This document shows positions 35,962 through 44,357 of a stretch of 64,000 nucleotides of DNA, piece by piece. A model generated the notes under the pieces. It ran no database searches and was not told the DNA's origin. It saw only the letters and a program-made list of their open reading frames with translations. Position numbers and translations under genes: made by a program. Position 1 is the stretch's first letter. The number at the start of each line of letters is the position of its first letter. The DNA is from Sulfitobacter maritimus. Lineage in GTDB: Bacteria > Pseudomonadota > Alphaproteobacteria > Rhodobacterales > Rhodobacteraceae. Location: NCBI RefSeq assembly GCF_013346665.1, contig NZ_JABVBB010000021.1:62001-126000 (forward strand), given 5' to 3'.

Positions 35962-37194
35962 TTATTCCGCCGCCGCGGCCAGCCGATTTTCGACCCGACC
36001 CATGTAGAGCATCAGCGCATAGCCCGCCGCCGCCATAACAAGCATCGCCAGCGCCAGCGGTTTGGTGGTGCCGTCAAACATCAGCCCAACTGGGGAGGCA
36101 ATCAGCGCCGCCAACACCGTTGATATCGCCCCTACCACAGAAGCCGCCATGCCCGCGATATGGCCCATTGGCTCCATCGCGATAGCATTGAGATTGCCCA
36201 GCGTCAGGCCCGCTTGGAAGAACAGACAGGTCTGGAAGAACACGAAAGCGGCAAAGCCGTAGGGGTCGGGCAGCGCGCCAAGGTTGAACAGATACATCGC
36301 CCCCGACAGGAAAATCTGCGCACCAAGCGCGATGGTCACCAACCGCCGCATGCCGTAGCGCACAACGAGCAGGGCGTTGATCAGGCTGGCACTGGCCGCC
36401 ACCACCGCGATACCGCCAAACCACAGCGGAAAGCTGTCGCCCCGGCCATAAACGCTGTCGTAAATCGGCTGAACCAGCATCAGCATGGAAAACAGCATTG
36501 CCATCGCCAGCGACTGTACGATGATCGACAGGCGCACCGAAGGGTGCATCAGCAGTTCGCGCACCGCGCCCATGATCAGCCGCGCCCGCAGCGGGCGGCG
36601 GTTTTCTCGTGGATGTGTTTCAGGCAGGCGCAGGCCCATCCAGATGACAGTGAGGAGCGAAAACACGATGAACGCTACAAAGATCGCCCGCCAACCCGCA
36701 GCGAGGATGATGCCTGCGCCCAACATCGGCGCGAGAGCAGGCACCAGCGCAAAGACCATCATCACGATAGACATAATCCGCGCCATTTCCCGCCCTGCGT
36801 AAAGATCGCGGATAATCGCCACGGCGACCACGCGCGGGCCAGAAGCCCCGAGCCCCTGAAACAGCCGCGCCACGAGCATCAGTTCAAGCGAGTTGCTCAT
36901 CCAAGCCACAAAAGCCGAGAGCGCATAGAGCGCGGCCCCGCCAAAGACGACGTTGCGCCGCCCGTAGGCGTCGGACAGCGGTCCGCTAAAGAACGTCCCC
37001 AAGCCCATGCCGAGCACAAAGGCCGTGAGGATCAGCGGCGCGCGGTGGGCCAGTTCCGGTGACAGTTCAGCCGCGATCTCGGGCAGGGCGGGCAGCATCG
37101 CGTCGATCGAAAAGGCGATCGTCGCGAACATCATCGCGATGAGGCCGATAAACTCGATCCGGCCCATCTTGAATTCTGGGGTCTGGGTGGTCAT
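35962..37194 (-). CDS. Bcr/CflA-family multidrug exporter (MFS)
   Basis: 410 residues with twelve predicted membrane helices. FSIDAMLPALPEIAAEL in helix 1, FVLGMGLGTFFSGPLSDAYGRR between helices 2 and 3, and RLFQGLGASGPRVVAVAIIRD in helix 4 are typical of Bcr/CflA drug:proton antiporters. Substrate not predictable. A 17-bp dyad lies about 70 bases upstream of the start and may be the operator of a local or distant regulator. Confidence 0.88.
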   Translation of the reverse strand: MTTQTPEFKMGRIEFIGLIAMMFATIAFSIDAMLPALPEIAAELSPELAHRAPLILTAFVLGMGLGTFFSGPLSDAYGRRNVVFGGAALYALSAFVAWMSNSLELMLVARLFQGLGASGPRVVAVAIIRDLYAGREMARIMSIVMMVFALVPALAPMLGAGIILAAGWRAIFVAFIVFSLLTVIWMGLRLPETHPRENRRPLRARLIMGAVRELLMHPSVRLSIIVQSLAMAMLFSMLMLVQPIYDSVYGRGDSFPLWFGGIAVVAASASLINALLVVRYGMRRLVTIALGAQIFLSGAMYLFNLGALPDPYGFAAFVFFQTCLFFQAGLTLGNLNAIAMEPMGHIAGMAASVVGAISTVLAALIASPVGLMFDGTTKPLALAMLVMAAAGYALMLYMGRVENRLAAAAE

Positions 37195-37264
37195 GCCGCG
37201 CTCCGACAGTGCTCCGTGGCGGCAAAACCGCAGGGGCAGGCTTCAGGAATTCCTCATGGTTGCC

Positions 37265-37281
37265 CTCTCGATAATCGAGAG
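37265..37281. promoter_or_regulatory. 17-bp dyad upstream of the MFS exporter gene
   Basis: CTCTCGATAATCGAGAG is two perfect 8-bp arms around a central A. It lies 71 bases before the exporter start and 31 bases after the convergently reading DsbA-like gene's stop. Size and symmetry suit a dimeric regulator of the TetR, MarR or GntR type. The alternative is a short transcript hairpin. Confidence 0.45.
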
Positions 37282-37311
37282 CGCTTAACTTGGCAAGGAT
37301 CGCAGCGCTGT

Positions 37312-37956
37312 TTAGCTCTTTTGGGCCGCCAGATCGGCTATAACCTGCGCCCATAGCTCTGGCGGCTGCGCACCGGGAACCGCATGGGCGTTGGCAATGA
37401 TGAAGGTCGGCACAGAGTTCACGCCCATCTTGCGGCTGTGGGCATCACGGTCGCGGATGTCTTGGGTGTCGACGTCTGACTTCAGCAAGCGAGACACCAC
37501 GGCGGCGTCCATCTCGATGCTGTCAGCGATGTCGGCCAGCACTTCGCTATCGCCAATGTCGCGGGCGTCGACGAAATAGGCTTTGAACAGGGCAGAGACG
37601 GCGGCGGTCTGGCGGCCTTCGATCCCGGCCCAATGGATCAAGCGATGGGCGTCCAGCGTGTTGGGCGTGCGCTGCATGGCCTCGAAATTAATCGTGAGCC
37701 CTGCTTTTTCGGCATGTTCCACCACGGGGGCATAGGCTTTCACCGCGCCCTCCTTGCCACCGAACTTTGCTTCCAGATAGGCACGCCGGTCCATGCCTTC
37801 GCGTGGCATTTCGGGGTTTAGCTGGAACGGATGCCATTCAATCACGAAAGGATGGTCTGGGTGATCTTGCAACGCGCGATCAAGATGCGCCTTGCCAATA
37901 TAGCACCAAGGACAGATCGGGTCTGACATGATATCGAGTTTGATCGCTTCGGCCAT
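37312..37956 (-). CDS. DsbA-family oxidoreductase (FrnE-like)
   Basis: 214 residues, thioredoxin fold with helical insertion. The active site is C15-P-W-C18 (SDPICPWCYIGK). WHPFQLNPEMPREGMDR and GVNSVPTFIIANAHAVPGAQ are typical of the cytoplasmic FrnE/2-hydroxychromene isomerase-like group, which lacks a signal peptide. Probably handles protein thiols or organic disulfides in the cytoplasm. The start at 37956 gives the usual MAEAIKLDIMSDPICPW; two upstream ATGs are possible. Confidence 0.87.
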   Translation of the reverse strand: MAEAIKLDIMSDPICPWCYIGKAHLDRALQDHPDHPFVIEWHPFQLNPEMPREGMDRRAYLEAKFGGKEGAVKAYAPVVEHAEKAGLTINFEAMQRTPNTLDAHRLIHWAGIEGRQTAAVSALFKAYFVDARDIGDSEVLADIADSIEMDAAVVSRLLKSDVDTQDIRDRDAHSRKMGVNSVPTFIIANAHAVPGAQPPELWAQVIADLAAQKS

Positions 37957-38060
37957 GCTGCGTCCCATCTGTTGCTGCGGGCTTGGCATAGCGGGCTGCG
38001 GCGCCTATCGCAAGGCGGCGGGCCGTTGCAAGCGCCGGGGGGCGGGGGTATAGCAAGAAG

Positions 38061-38684
38061 ATGACACAGACGCCACCGCCCTCGCTGATCCAGATCGCCC
38101 GCGCCAGCGGAGCGAGCGAGTCTGCGCCGCCGGTGGATCTTGGCGCACGGGTGCGTGAATTGCGCAAGGCCCGCAATTGGACGCTGGAGCAGGCCGCGCG
38201 GCAAGCCGGACTGGCACGATCTACGCTCAGCAAGATCGAAAACGGCTTGATGTCACCCACCTATGACGCGCTGAAAAAGCTTGCTGTCGGGTTGGAAATC
38301 ACCGTGCCGCAGTTGTTTACCCCGCCTGCGGGGGAAAAGATCACAGGCCGCATGGCCGTGACCCGCGCCGACGAAGGCGCAGCCAAGGCCACCAGCACCT
38401 ATGAGCATGTCCTACTGGGCGATGCCCTGCGCAAAAAGCAGATGCTGCCCTACCGCGCCCGCATCCGCGCACGCCGGATGGAGGAGTTTGACGGTTGGGT
38501 GCGCCATGACGGCGAAGAGTTCCTTTATGTGCTGACCGGAATGGTGCGGCTTTTTACCGAATTCTATGAGCCTGTCGATATGCGCCGGGGTGACAGCGCC
38601 TATTACGACGCGACGATGGGGCATAACGTCGTCTCGCTCAGCGATGAGGACGCGACGATCCTTTGGGTAACGTCACTGGTCTGA
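38061..38684 (+). CDS. XRE-family regulator with C-terminal cupin domain
   Basis: 207 residues. Residues about 27-82 are an XRE helix-turn-helix (RELRKARNWTLEQAARQAGLARSTLSKIENG), and residues about 115-205 a cupin barrel that senses a small molecule (FDGWVRHDGEEFLYVLTGMVRLF). Such regulators control amino acid or polyamine use. It is convergent with, and overlaps by 12 bases, a peptide-binding protein gene, but its targets are not evident. Confidence 0.9.
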   Translation: MTQTPPPSLIQIARASGASESAPPVDLGARVRELRKARNWTLEQAARQAGLARSTLSKIENGLMSPTYDALKKLAVGLEITVPQLFTPPAGEKITGRMAVTRADEGAAKATSTYEHVLLGDALRKKQMLPYRARIRARRMEEFDGWVRHDGEEFLYVLTGMVRLFTEFYEPVDMRRGDSAYYDATMGHNVVSLSDEDATILWVTSLV

Positions 38685-40505
38685 ACCTTCCGCCGGTTCC
38701 CACCACCAGACTTCTGGCATGAAATTCGGCCCATCGCCGTAGAGTGGAATTGTGTCAGGATAGGCCATACGCGCGTCATGGGCGATCAGACCTTCGTCGA
38801 ACTGCCAAAACGGGATGACATAGCGCCCTGCCGTAAGGATGCGGTCCAAGGCGCGGGTGGCGGCAACAAATTGCGACGTCTCGCGTGCCTGCAACATCCG
38901 GTCGATCATCGCATCCACGGCGGGAGACTTAACTCCCATCAGGTTGCGCGTGCCGGGCAGATCGGCGGCCTCGGACCCCCAATAAAACCGCTGTTCGGTG
39001 CCGGGGCTGAGCGACAGGGCGCGCCGGAAGAACGTCATATCGAAATCATACTCATTCTGCCGCGCGACGAACTGCGCGTCATCTACCGTTTCGATCTGCG
39101 CGGTGATCCCCAAACGCTTTAGAGATTGGCTGTAAAGCTCTGCAATCGCGAGGTTTTCCCGGCTTCCTTTGGACAGCAGAATGGTAAAGGCAAGCGGCGT
39201 GCCATCCGCCCGCCGCATGGTGCCGCCTTCGGCCTCATAGCCTGCCGCCTCAAGCTGCTGCATGGCGGCGCGGATGCCCGCCCGGTTGCGTGCCGAGCCA
39301 TCGGCCACCGGCAGCGCGTAGCCGTCAATCGTGCCGGGGGGCAGCGTGTCGGCATATTCATTCAGCAGATCAAATACCTGACCGGTTGCGGGACCATCGC
39401 GCATCGCCAGATCGGAGTTTGAGAAGTAAGATGTGATCCGTGGCAAAGCCCCGCCCGTCAGCGTTTCGTTGATATATTCAAAGTTAAACGCCGAAATCAT
39501 CGCATCCCGCACCCGCCAATCGTCAAAGGGCGCGCGGCGGGTGTTCATCACGAAACCGGTCATGCCAGACGGTTTGCTGTGCGGGAAGGTCGATTTAACG
39601 ATCTCGCCCCGCGTGATTGCGGGAAAGTCGTATTGCGTGGCCCAAGTCTCGGCGTTGAACTCACGCACGGCGGAAATCTGGCCTGCCTTGAAGGCTTCAA
39701 ACAGCACATTGGCGTCGCCGTAGAAATCAATCTTGATCTCATCGTAGTTATGCGTGCCTTGGCGGAACGGGACCTCGGCCCCCCAGTAGTCAGGATTGCG
39801 CGTGAGAGTGACGTAGCGGCCCGCCTGATAGTCGCTGATCACATAGGGGCCACTGCCCAAGGGAAGCTCGGCCAAGGGCGCGTTGGCGAAGTCTGCGTCT
39901 TCCCATTGCGCGCGGCTCAGGATCGGACGCATCCCGGCCAAAAGCGCCAACTCGCGGTTGTCGCTGTTGAACGTCATGCGCAGGCTACGTGGCCCGGTCT
40001 GCTCAATGCTCTCAATCTGTTTGCGCAGGCTGTGGTAGCGCGGGTGGCCTTCAGACCCCAGCAGATTGAAAGAGAAGATTACATCCTCGACGGTGACCGG
40101 GCTGCCATCGGAAAACTGCGCCTCTTCGCGCAGGGTGAATTCGACCCAAGACCGGTCATCCGGCACCTCAATCGATTCGGCCAAGAGCCCGTAAAGCGCG
40201 AAAGGTTCGTCCCATGAGCGGCCCATCAGGGTTTCATGGGTGAAATGCGGCAGCTGCCAAGGCGCGGTTCCTTTGCGCACAAAGGGGTTGAGACTGTCGA
40301 ATCCCCCGGTATTGCCCAAAACGATCTCACCACCCTTGGGCGCATCGGGGTTCACATAGGGCAGAGCGGTAAAATCGGGCGGCAATTCCGGCGCGCCATA
40401 CATAGCGATTCCATGTTGGGGCTCCGCAAAAGCTGCGCTGGAGGTCAGAATCAGTGAAGAAAGCGCCGCAACGCCATGTGCTTTCGAGAAAAAATCCCAA
40501 CTCAT
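38673..40505 (-). CDS. Orphan ABC-type extracellular peptide-binding protein (family 5, YejA-like)
   Basis: 610 residues. A Sec signal peptide (about 1-27, ending SSAAFA before EPQHG) sends it to the periplasm. VNPDAPKGGEIVLGNTGGFDSLNPF and SWVEFTLREEAQFSDGSPVT are typical of family 5 solute-binding proteins of the YejA/oligopeptide type. Genes for the permease and ATPase are not adjacent, so it probably serves a transporter encoded elsewhere. Its 3' end overlaps the convergent XRE-cupin gene by 12 bases. Confidence 0.9.
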   Translation of the reverse strand: MSWDFFSKAHGVAALSSLILTSSAAFAEPQHGIAMYGAPELPPDFTALPYVNPDAPKGGEIVLGNTGGFDSLNPFVRKGTAPWQLPHFTHETLMGRSWDEPFALYGLLAESIEVPDDRSWVEFTLREEAQFSDGSPVTVEDVIFSFNLLGSEGHPRYHSLRKQIESIEQTGPRSLRMTFNSDNRELALLAGMRPILSRAQWEDADFANAPLAELPLGSGPYVISDYQAGRYVTLTRNPDYWGAEVPFRQGTHNYDEIKIDFYGDANVLFEAFKAGQISAVREFNAETWATQYDFPAITRGEIVKSTFPHSKPSGMTGFVMNTRRAPFDDWRVRDAMISAFNFEYINETLTGGALPRITSYFSNSDLAMRDGPATGQVFDLLNEYADTLPPGTIDGYALPVADGSARNRAGIRAAMQQLEAAGYEAEGGTMRRADGTPLAFTILLSKGSRENLAIAELYSQSLKRLGITAQIETVDDAQFVARQNEYDFDMTFFRRALSLSPGTEQRFYWGSEAADLPGTRNLMGVKSPAVDAMIDRMLQARETSQFVAATRALDRILTAGRYVIPFWQFDEGLIAHDARMAYPDTIPLYGDGPNFMPEVWWWEPAEGSDQ

Positions 40506-40584
40506 TTTCGCAACAATCCCGTTCTGCCCTTATTTTCTTGATTTTATGCTTACCTGCGGATTCCCGCCTTATCAAACTTTTAGC

Positions 40585-40613
40585 TTGGATTGTGACAGTA
40601 GATTGCGTATACA
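40585..40613 (+). promoter_or_regulatory. Candidate sigma-70-type promoter of an intergenic small RNA
   Basis: TTGGAT (40585-40590), a 17-base spacer, and TATACA (40608-40613) give a plausible -35/-10 pair, with transcription expected near 40620. The boxes match the consensus only partly. Confidence 0.4.
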
Positions 40614-40619
40614 GAGGTC

Positions 40620-40694
40620 ACTGCTCGATAGGTTTCTTGCCTGTATGAAACCTGCCTCAATAACTTACGCCCGCTTCGTGCGGGCGTTTTTTTT
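40620..40694 (+). ncRNA. Candidate small RNA, about 75 nt
   Basis: In the 283-base gap between the divergent peptide-binding protein and bdhA genes, a possible promoter is followed by a 7-bp hairpin (aggtttc 40630-40636, gaaacct 40647-40653) and then an intrinsic terminator ending in eight Ts. No plus-strand gene lies between the divergent upstream gene and this terminator, so a short independent transcript is the simplest reading. A single-stranded gcctcaataactta linker joins the hairpins. A short coding frame is possible but none has a ribosome site. The structure suits an Hfq-dependent regulator; targets unknown. Confidence 0.5.
40668..40694 (+). terminator. Intrinsic terminator with no plus-strand gene upstream
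   Basis: cgcccgc (40668-40674), loop ttcgt, gcgggcg (40680-40686) followed by eight Ts. This is among the clearest rho-independent terminators in the window, yet no plus-strand gene ends here. Confidence 0.85.
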
Positions 40695-40788
40695 GGCCTG
40701 TCCCCAAGGTTGGATACGCCAGTAGCCCTTTCCCTTTGTCTCCGCCGCGGTACATGATGCAATTGCAGCATGAACAAGGAGACGCGCC

Positions 40789-41574
40789 ATGGCTTTCACC
40801 ATCGATCTGTCCGGCAAGACCGCAGTTATCACAGGTTCAAACTCAGGAATCGGTCTGGGCATCGCCTGGGAACTGGCGCGTGCCGGGGCCGACATTGTGT
40901 TGAACTCGTTTACCGACGATGACGCCGACCACGCCTTGGCGCAGCAGATGGCGGAGGAATGCAACGTAACGGCCCGCTACATCAAGGCCGATATGTCCAA
41001 GGGCGAGGAATGTCGGCGCTTGATCGCCGAAGCGGGCAAATGCGACATTCTGGTGAACAACGCAGGTATTCAGCACGTCGCGCCGATCCCGGACTTCCCG
41101 GTGGAGAAATGGGACGCGATCATCGCGATCAATCTCTCCTCGGCCTTTCACACCACCGCCGAAGCGCTGCCGATGATGCGCAAGGCGGGCTGGGGCCGGG
41201 TGATCAACATCGCATCCGCCCATGGTCTGACGGCGTCGCCCTATAAGTCGGCCTATATCGCTGCAAAACATGGGATCGTGGGGCTGAGCAAGACCACCGC
41301 CCTCGAAACGGCGAAAGAGCTGATCACCTGCAATGCGATCTGCCCGGGCTATGTGCTGACGCCGATCGTCGAAAAGCAGATTCCCGACACGATGAAAGAA
41401 TATGACATGAGCCGCGAAGAGGTGATCGACCAGGTCATGCTGACCCGGCAGCCCAGCCGTGAATTTGCCACCGTCGAGCAGATGGGCGGCACCGCGACCT
41501 TCCTGTGCTCAGATGCAGCGGCCCAGATCACCGGCACGACGATCAGCGTCGATGGCGGCTGGACCGCGTTGTAA
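40789..41574 (+). CDS. bdhA: D-beta-hydroxybutyrate dehydrogenase
   Basis: A 261-residue short-chain dehydrogenase that oxidises 3-hydroxybutyrate to acetoacetate with NAD. Cofactor motif TGSNSGIGLGIAWEL (15-29), NNAG (90-93), catalytic N115, S143, Y156 and K160 (SAYIAAKHG), and the family-specific CNAICPGYVLTPIVEKQI. It takes part in breakdown of polyhydroxybutyrate. The patatin-like gene begins at the base after its stop codon, indicating one transcript. Confidence 0.93.
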   Translation: MAFTIDLSGKTAVITGSNSGIGLGIAWELARAGADIVLNSFTDDDADHALAQQMAEECNVTARYIKADMSKGEECRRLIAEAGKCDILVNNAGIQHVAPIPDFPVEKWDAIIAINLSSAFHTTAEALPMMRKAGWGRVINIASAHGLTASPYKSAYIAAKHGIVGLSKTTALETAKELITCNAICPGYVLTPIVEKQIPDTMKEYDMSREEVIDQVMLTRQPSREFATVEQMGGTATFLCSDAAAQITGTTISVDGGWTAL

Positions 41575-42609
41575 ATGGCCAAAAGTAAACGCATCAACCT
41601 CGCGCTTCAGGGCGGCGGCGCGCATGGCGCTTTCACCTGGGGCGTGTTGGACCGGCTCCTGCAGCAGGAAGATCTGGAAATCTGTGGCATATCAGGGACT
41701 TCGGCAGGGGCCTTAAACGGCGCCGCGCTAAAGTCTGGCATGATCGCCGGAGGGCGTGAGGGCGCGCGGGAGAACCTTGCGTGGCTTTGGGGACAGGTTT
41801 CCGGCATCTCTGATCTGAGGCTGTCGCATTGGCTCGCGCCCTTTGGGTTGGATAAGCTCAGTCAGGCGATGGAGTATTCCTTGCCCGTTGCGATTTCAGA
41901 TTCGATGACGCGGGTGGTCTCGCCCTATGCTTACGGCCCGTTTTACCGCAACCCGCTGGAGGATGTGGTGAAACGCTTTGACTATGGCAAAGTGGGGGCG
42001 AATAAGCCGCCGTTCTTCTTTGTTTGCGCCACGCGGGTGCGCAATGGCAAGATCAGGGTGTTTGCGGGGGATGAGATCGGCCCAGATGCGCTCTTGGCCT
42101 CGGCCTGTCTGCCGACGCTGTTCAAAGCGGTGGAGATTGACGACGCCCAGACTGGCCAGCGCGAGGCGTTCTGGGACGGTGGCTATACCGGCAACCCCGC
42201 GCTCTTTCCGCTGTTCCGCGCGGACCTGCCGGAGGACATCGTCGTGGTGAACATTAACCCGCTGGAGCGGCCAGACCTGCCGAAGACGCCGCAGCAAATC
42301 CAGAACCGCATCAATGAGATCAGCTTTAACTCCAGCCTGTTACGCGAAATGCGCGCGATTGATTTTGTGCAGCGGCTGATTGCGGATGGCACATTGCCAG
42401 AGGGTCGGATGAAGCGGGTGCACATGCATATGATCGCCGATGATGATCTCATGGCGCAGCTCTCGGTGGCGACGAAACTCATGCCCAACCCCGCCGTGAT
42501 CAAAGCACTGCGCGAGGCGGGAGAGGCGGCAGCGGAGCGGTTTTTGTCGGATCATTTTGACGACATTAACCAACGCAGCAGCGTCGACTTGCCCGAAATG
42601 TTCGGCTGA
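41575..42609 (+). CDS. Patatin-like serine hydrolase
   Basis: A 344-residue cytoplasmic protein with the patatin catalytic set: oxyanion loop GGGAHG (13-18), nucleophile S43 in GTSAG (41-45) and the dyad aspartate in FWDGGYTGNPA (about 201). No signal peptide. Starts directly after the bdhA stop (TAAATG). Patatin-type enzymes cleave acyl esters of lipids; the coupling to bdhA suggests, as an inference, a role in polyhydroxybutyrate granule turnover rather than membrane phospholipid cleavage. Confidence 0.9.
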   Translation: MAKSKRINLALQGGGAHGAFTWGVLDRLLQQEDLEICGISGTSAGALNGAALKSGMIAGGREGARENLAWLWGQVSGISDLRLSHWLAPFGLDKLSQAMEYSLPVAISDSMTRVVSPYAYGPFYRNPLEDVVKRFDYGKVGANKPPFFFVCATRVRNGKIRVFAGDEIGPDALLASACLPTLFKAVEIDDAQTGQREAFWDGGYTGNPALFPLFRADLPEDIVVVNINPLERPDLPKTPQQIQNRINEISFNSSLLREMRAIDFVQRLIADGTLPEGRMKRVHMHMIADDDLMAQLSVATKLMPNPAVIKALREAGEAAAERFLSDHFDDINQRSSVDLPEMFG

Positions 42610-43341
42610 TCACTCTGGCTCTGACAGGTCCAGCACGCCGGGCAGGTCGGCGCCGGGCTGCGGCGGATAGACAAGTCCGGCGGAAATCACCAGCTTCGCC
42701 GCATCTTCGACACTCATATCAAGTTCGATCACATCCTCCCGCGGGACGAAAAGCAGAAAGCCCGAAGTTGGGTTTGGCGTGGTCGGCAGAAAGATCGACA
42801 TCATTTCGCCGTTCCCCCCGGTCCGGGCCAGCACCTCGCCCTTTGCTTCGGTCGAGATAAAGCCAAGCGCCCAGATGCCACGCCGGGGATATTCGATCAG
42901 GCAGGCGGTTTCAAAACTGCGTTCTGATTGGGCGAAAATCGTCTCGGAGATTTGCTTGATGCCCGAATAAATGGTGCGCACAACCGGGGTGCGCTCCACA
43001 AGGCTTTCGGCAAAGCGGATCATTGAGCGGCCAATCAGCCCCTTGGCCATCCAGCCCACCATGATCGTGAAGATCAAAAAGATCACCACGCCTAGGCCCC
43101 GCACATTGAACTGCATCGACGGGTCGAGACCGAGGAAGTCCTGAAGCAGGCGATCAGGATGGTAGGCTTTGGGGACCAGGGGCAGCACAAAGCCGTCGAT
43201 CCAGCCCACGACAGTCCAGATCAACCAGATGGTCAGCCCAACAGGGGCGATCACCACCAGCCCGGTCAGGAAGGACGCGCGCAGCCGTGCGACGAGGCTG
43301 CGGCGGACCTGTGTCGGGTCGGGGTCGAAAGGTGTGTTCAT
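42610..43341 (-). CDS. DUF502 membrane protein
   Basis: 243 residues with two N-terminal membrane helices (about 22-48 and 81-104) and a C-terminal soluble domain. GLVVIAPVGLTIWLIWTVVGWID, PVVRTIYSGIKQISETI and FLPTTPNPTSGFLLFVPRED are the DUF502 signatures. Function unknown; found in bacteria and plant organelles. Its stop codon abuts that of the patatin-like gene. Confidence 0.9.
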   Translation of the reverse strand: MNTPFDPDPTQVRRSLVARLRASFLTGLVVIAPVGLTIWLIWTVVGWIDGFVLPLVPKAYHPDRLLQDFLGLDPSMQFNVRGLGVVIFLIFTIMVGWMAKGLIGRSMIRFAESLVERTPVVRTIYSGIKQISETIFAQSERSFETACLIEYPRRGIWALGFISTEAKGEVLARTGGNGEMMSIFLPTTPNPTSGFLLFVPREDVIELDMSVEDAAKLVISAGLVYPPQPGADLPGVLDLSEPE

Positions 43342-43360
43342 CAGGTCGTTTCCGCAGCGT

Positions 43361-43386
43361 TATTCGCCCCATAGCTAAGGCGAATA
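43361..43386. terminator. Hairpin between psuG and the DUF502 gene
   Basis: tattcgcc (43361-43368) and ggcgaata (43379-43386) form a perfect 8-bp stem with a 10-nt loop. It lies downstream of psuG and just before the DUF502 start; it could end the psuKG transcript or be an operator for the next gene. No T-run. Confidence 0.35.
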
Positions 43387-43424
43387 CCCCCCTCCGGCAA
43401 TGGCGCGACCGTGTTTTTCACCAG

Positions 43425-44357
43425 TCAGCGCGGCAGTTTGGACAGATGCGTTGCAATTTGCGCCCCGAGCCGTGCGTTGTTGCGCACCAAGGCGATATTG
43501 GCGGTCAGAGAGCGGCCTTCGGTAAGCTCAAAAATGCGCTGCAAGAGGAAGGGGGTCACGCCCTTACCATACACACCCTGCGCATCGGCCTCGCTTTGTG
43601 CTTGCGCGATGATGGGGGCCAGTTCGTCTGCCGGGATTTCCTCATCAGTCGGGATCGGGTTGGCGACCAATTGCCCACCGGGCAGACCCATGGCCGCGCG
43701 GGTGCGTTGGGCTTTGGCGATCTGTGCGGGGTCGTCGAGACGCAGCGGCGATTGCAGGGGCGATCCTGCGCTCCAGAAGGCGGGAAAGCTGTCTTGGCCC
43801 ACTGTGATGACCGGCACGCCTTGGGTTTCCAGCACTTCGAGCGTTTTAGGCACATCAAGGATCGCTTTGGCCCCGGCGGCAATCACTGTAACCGGGGTTT
43901 GCGCCAGTTCCATCAGGTCGGCGGAAATGTCAAAGCTCTCTTCCGCGCCTTTGTGGACGCCGCCGATGCCGCCGGTGGCGAAAACTTCGATGCCTGCAAG
44001 ATGCGCAGCGATCATGGTGGCGGCCACGGTGGTCGCGCCTGTGCCGCCCGATGCGATGCACACGGCCATATCAGCGCGGGAAAGTTTCGCCACATCCTTG
44101 GCCTGTGCCAGTTCGCTGAGCGTATCGTCGTCCAGCCCGATGTGCAGCGCTCCGTCAATCACGGCGATGGTGGCCGGCACGGCACCGGCTTGGCGGATGT
44201 CATCTTCGACCTGCCGCGCCACCTCAAGGTTTTGCGGGTAGGGCATCCCATGGGTGATAATCGTGCTTTCCAATGCCACGATCGGCGCACCACTTTCGCG
44301 GGCTTTGGCAATTTCGGCGCTAAAGGTCAGGGGCAGGGCGGTTGATGCAGGTGTCAT
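43425..44357 (-). CDS. psuG: Pseudouridine-5'-phosphate glycosidase
   Basis: A 310-residue enzyme that splits pseudouridine 5'-phosphate into uracil and ribose 5-phosphate by breaking the C-C glycosidic bond. VALESTIITHGMPYPQNLE at the N-terminus, GTGATTVAATMIAAHLAGIEVFATGGIGGVH in the middle and PFLLQRIFELTEGRSL near the end are family hallmarks. Its start overlaps the psuK stop by four bases (ATGA); the pair forms the full pathway. Confidence 0.95.
   Translation of the reverse strand: MTPASTALPLTFSAEIAKARESGAPIVALESTIITHGMPYPQNLEVARQVEDDIRQAGAVPATIAVIDGALHIGLDDDTLSELAQAKDVAKLSRADMAVCIASGGTGATTVAATMIAAHLAGIEVFATGGIGGVHKGAEESFDISADLMELAQTPVTVIAAGAKAILDVPKTLEVLETQGVPVITVGQDSFPAFWSAGSPLQSPLRLDDPAQIAKAQRTRAAMGLPGGQLVANPIPTDEEIPADELAPIIAQAQSEADAQGVYGKGVTPFLLQRIFELTEGRSLTANIALVRNNARLGAQIATHLSKLPR

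Noticed and set aside
40454-40648. 64-codon plus-strand frame in the gap before bdhA
   Set aside because: Starts inside the opposing gene, lacks a ribosome site and runs through the hairpin of the proposed small RNA.
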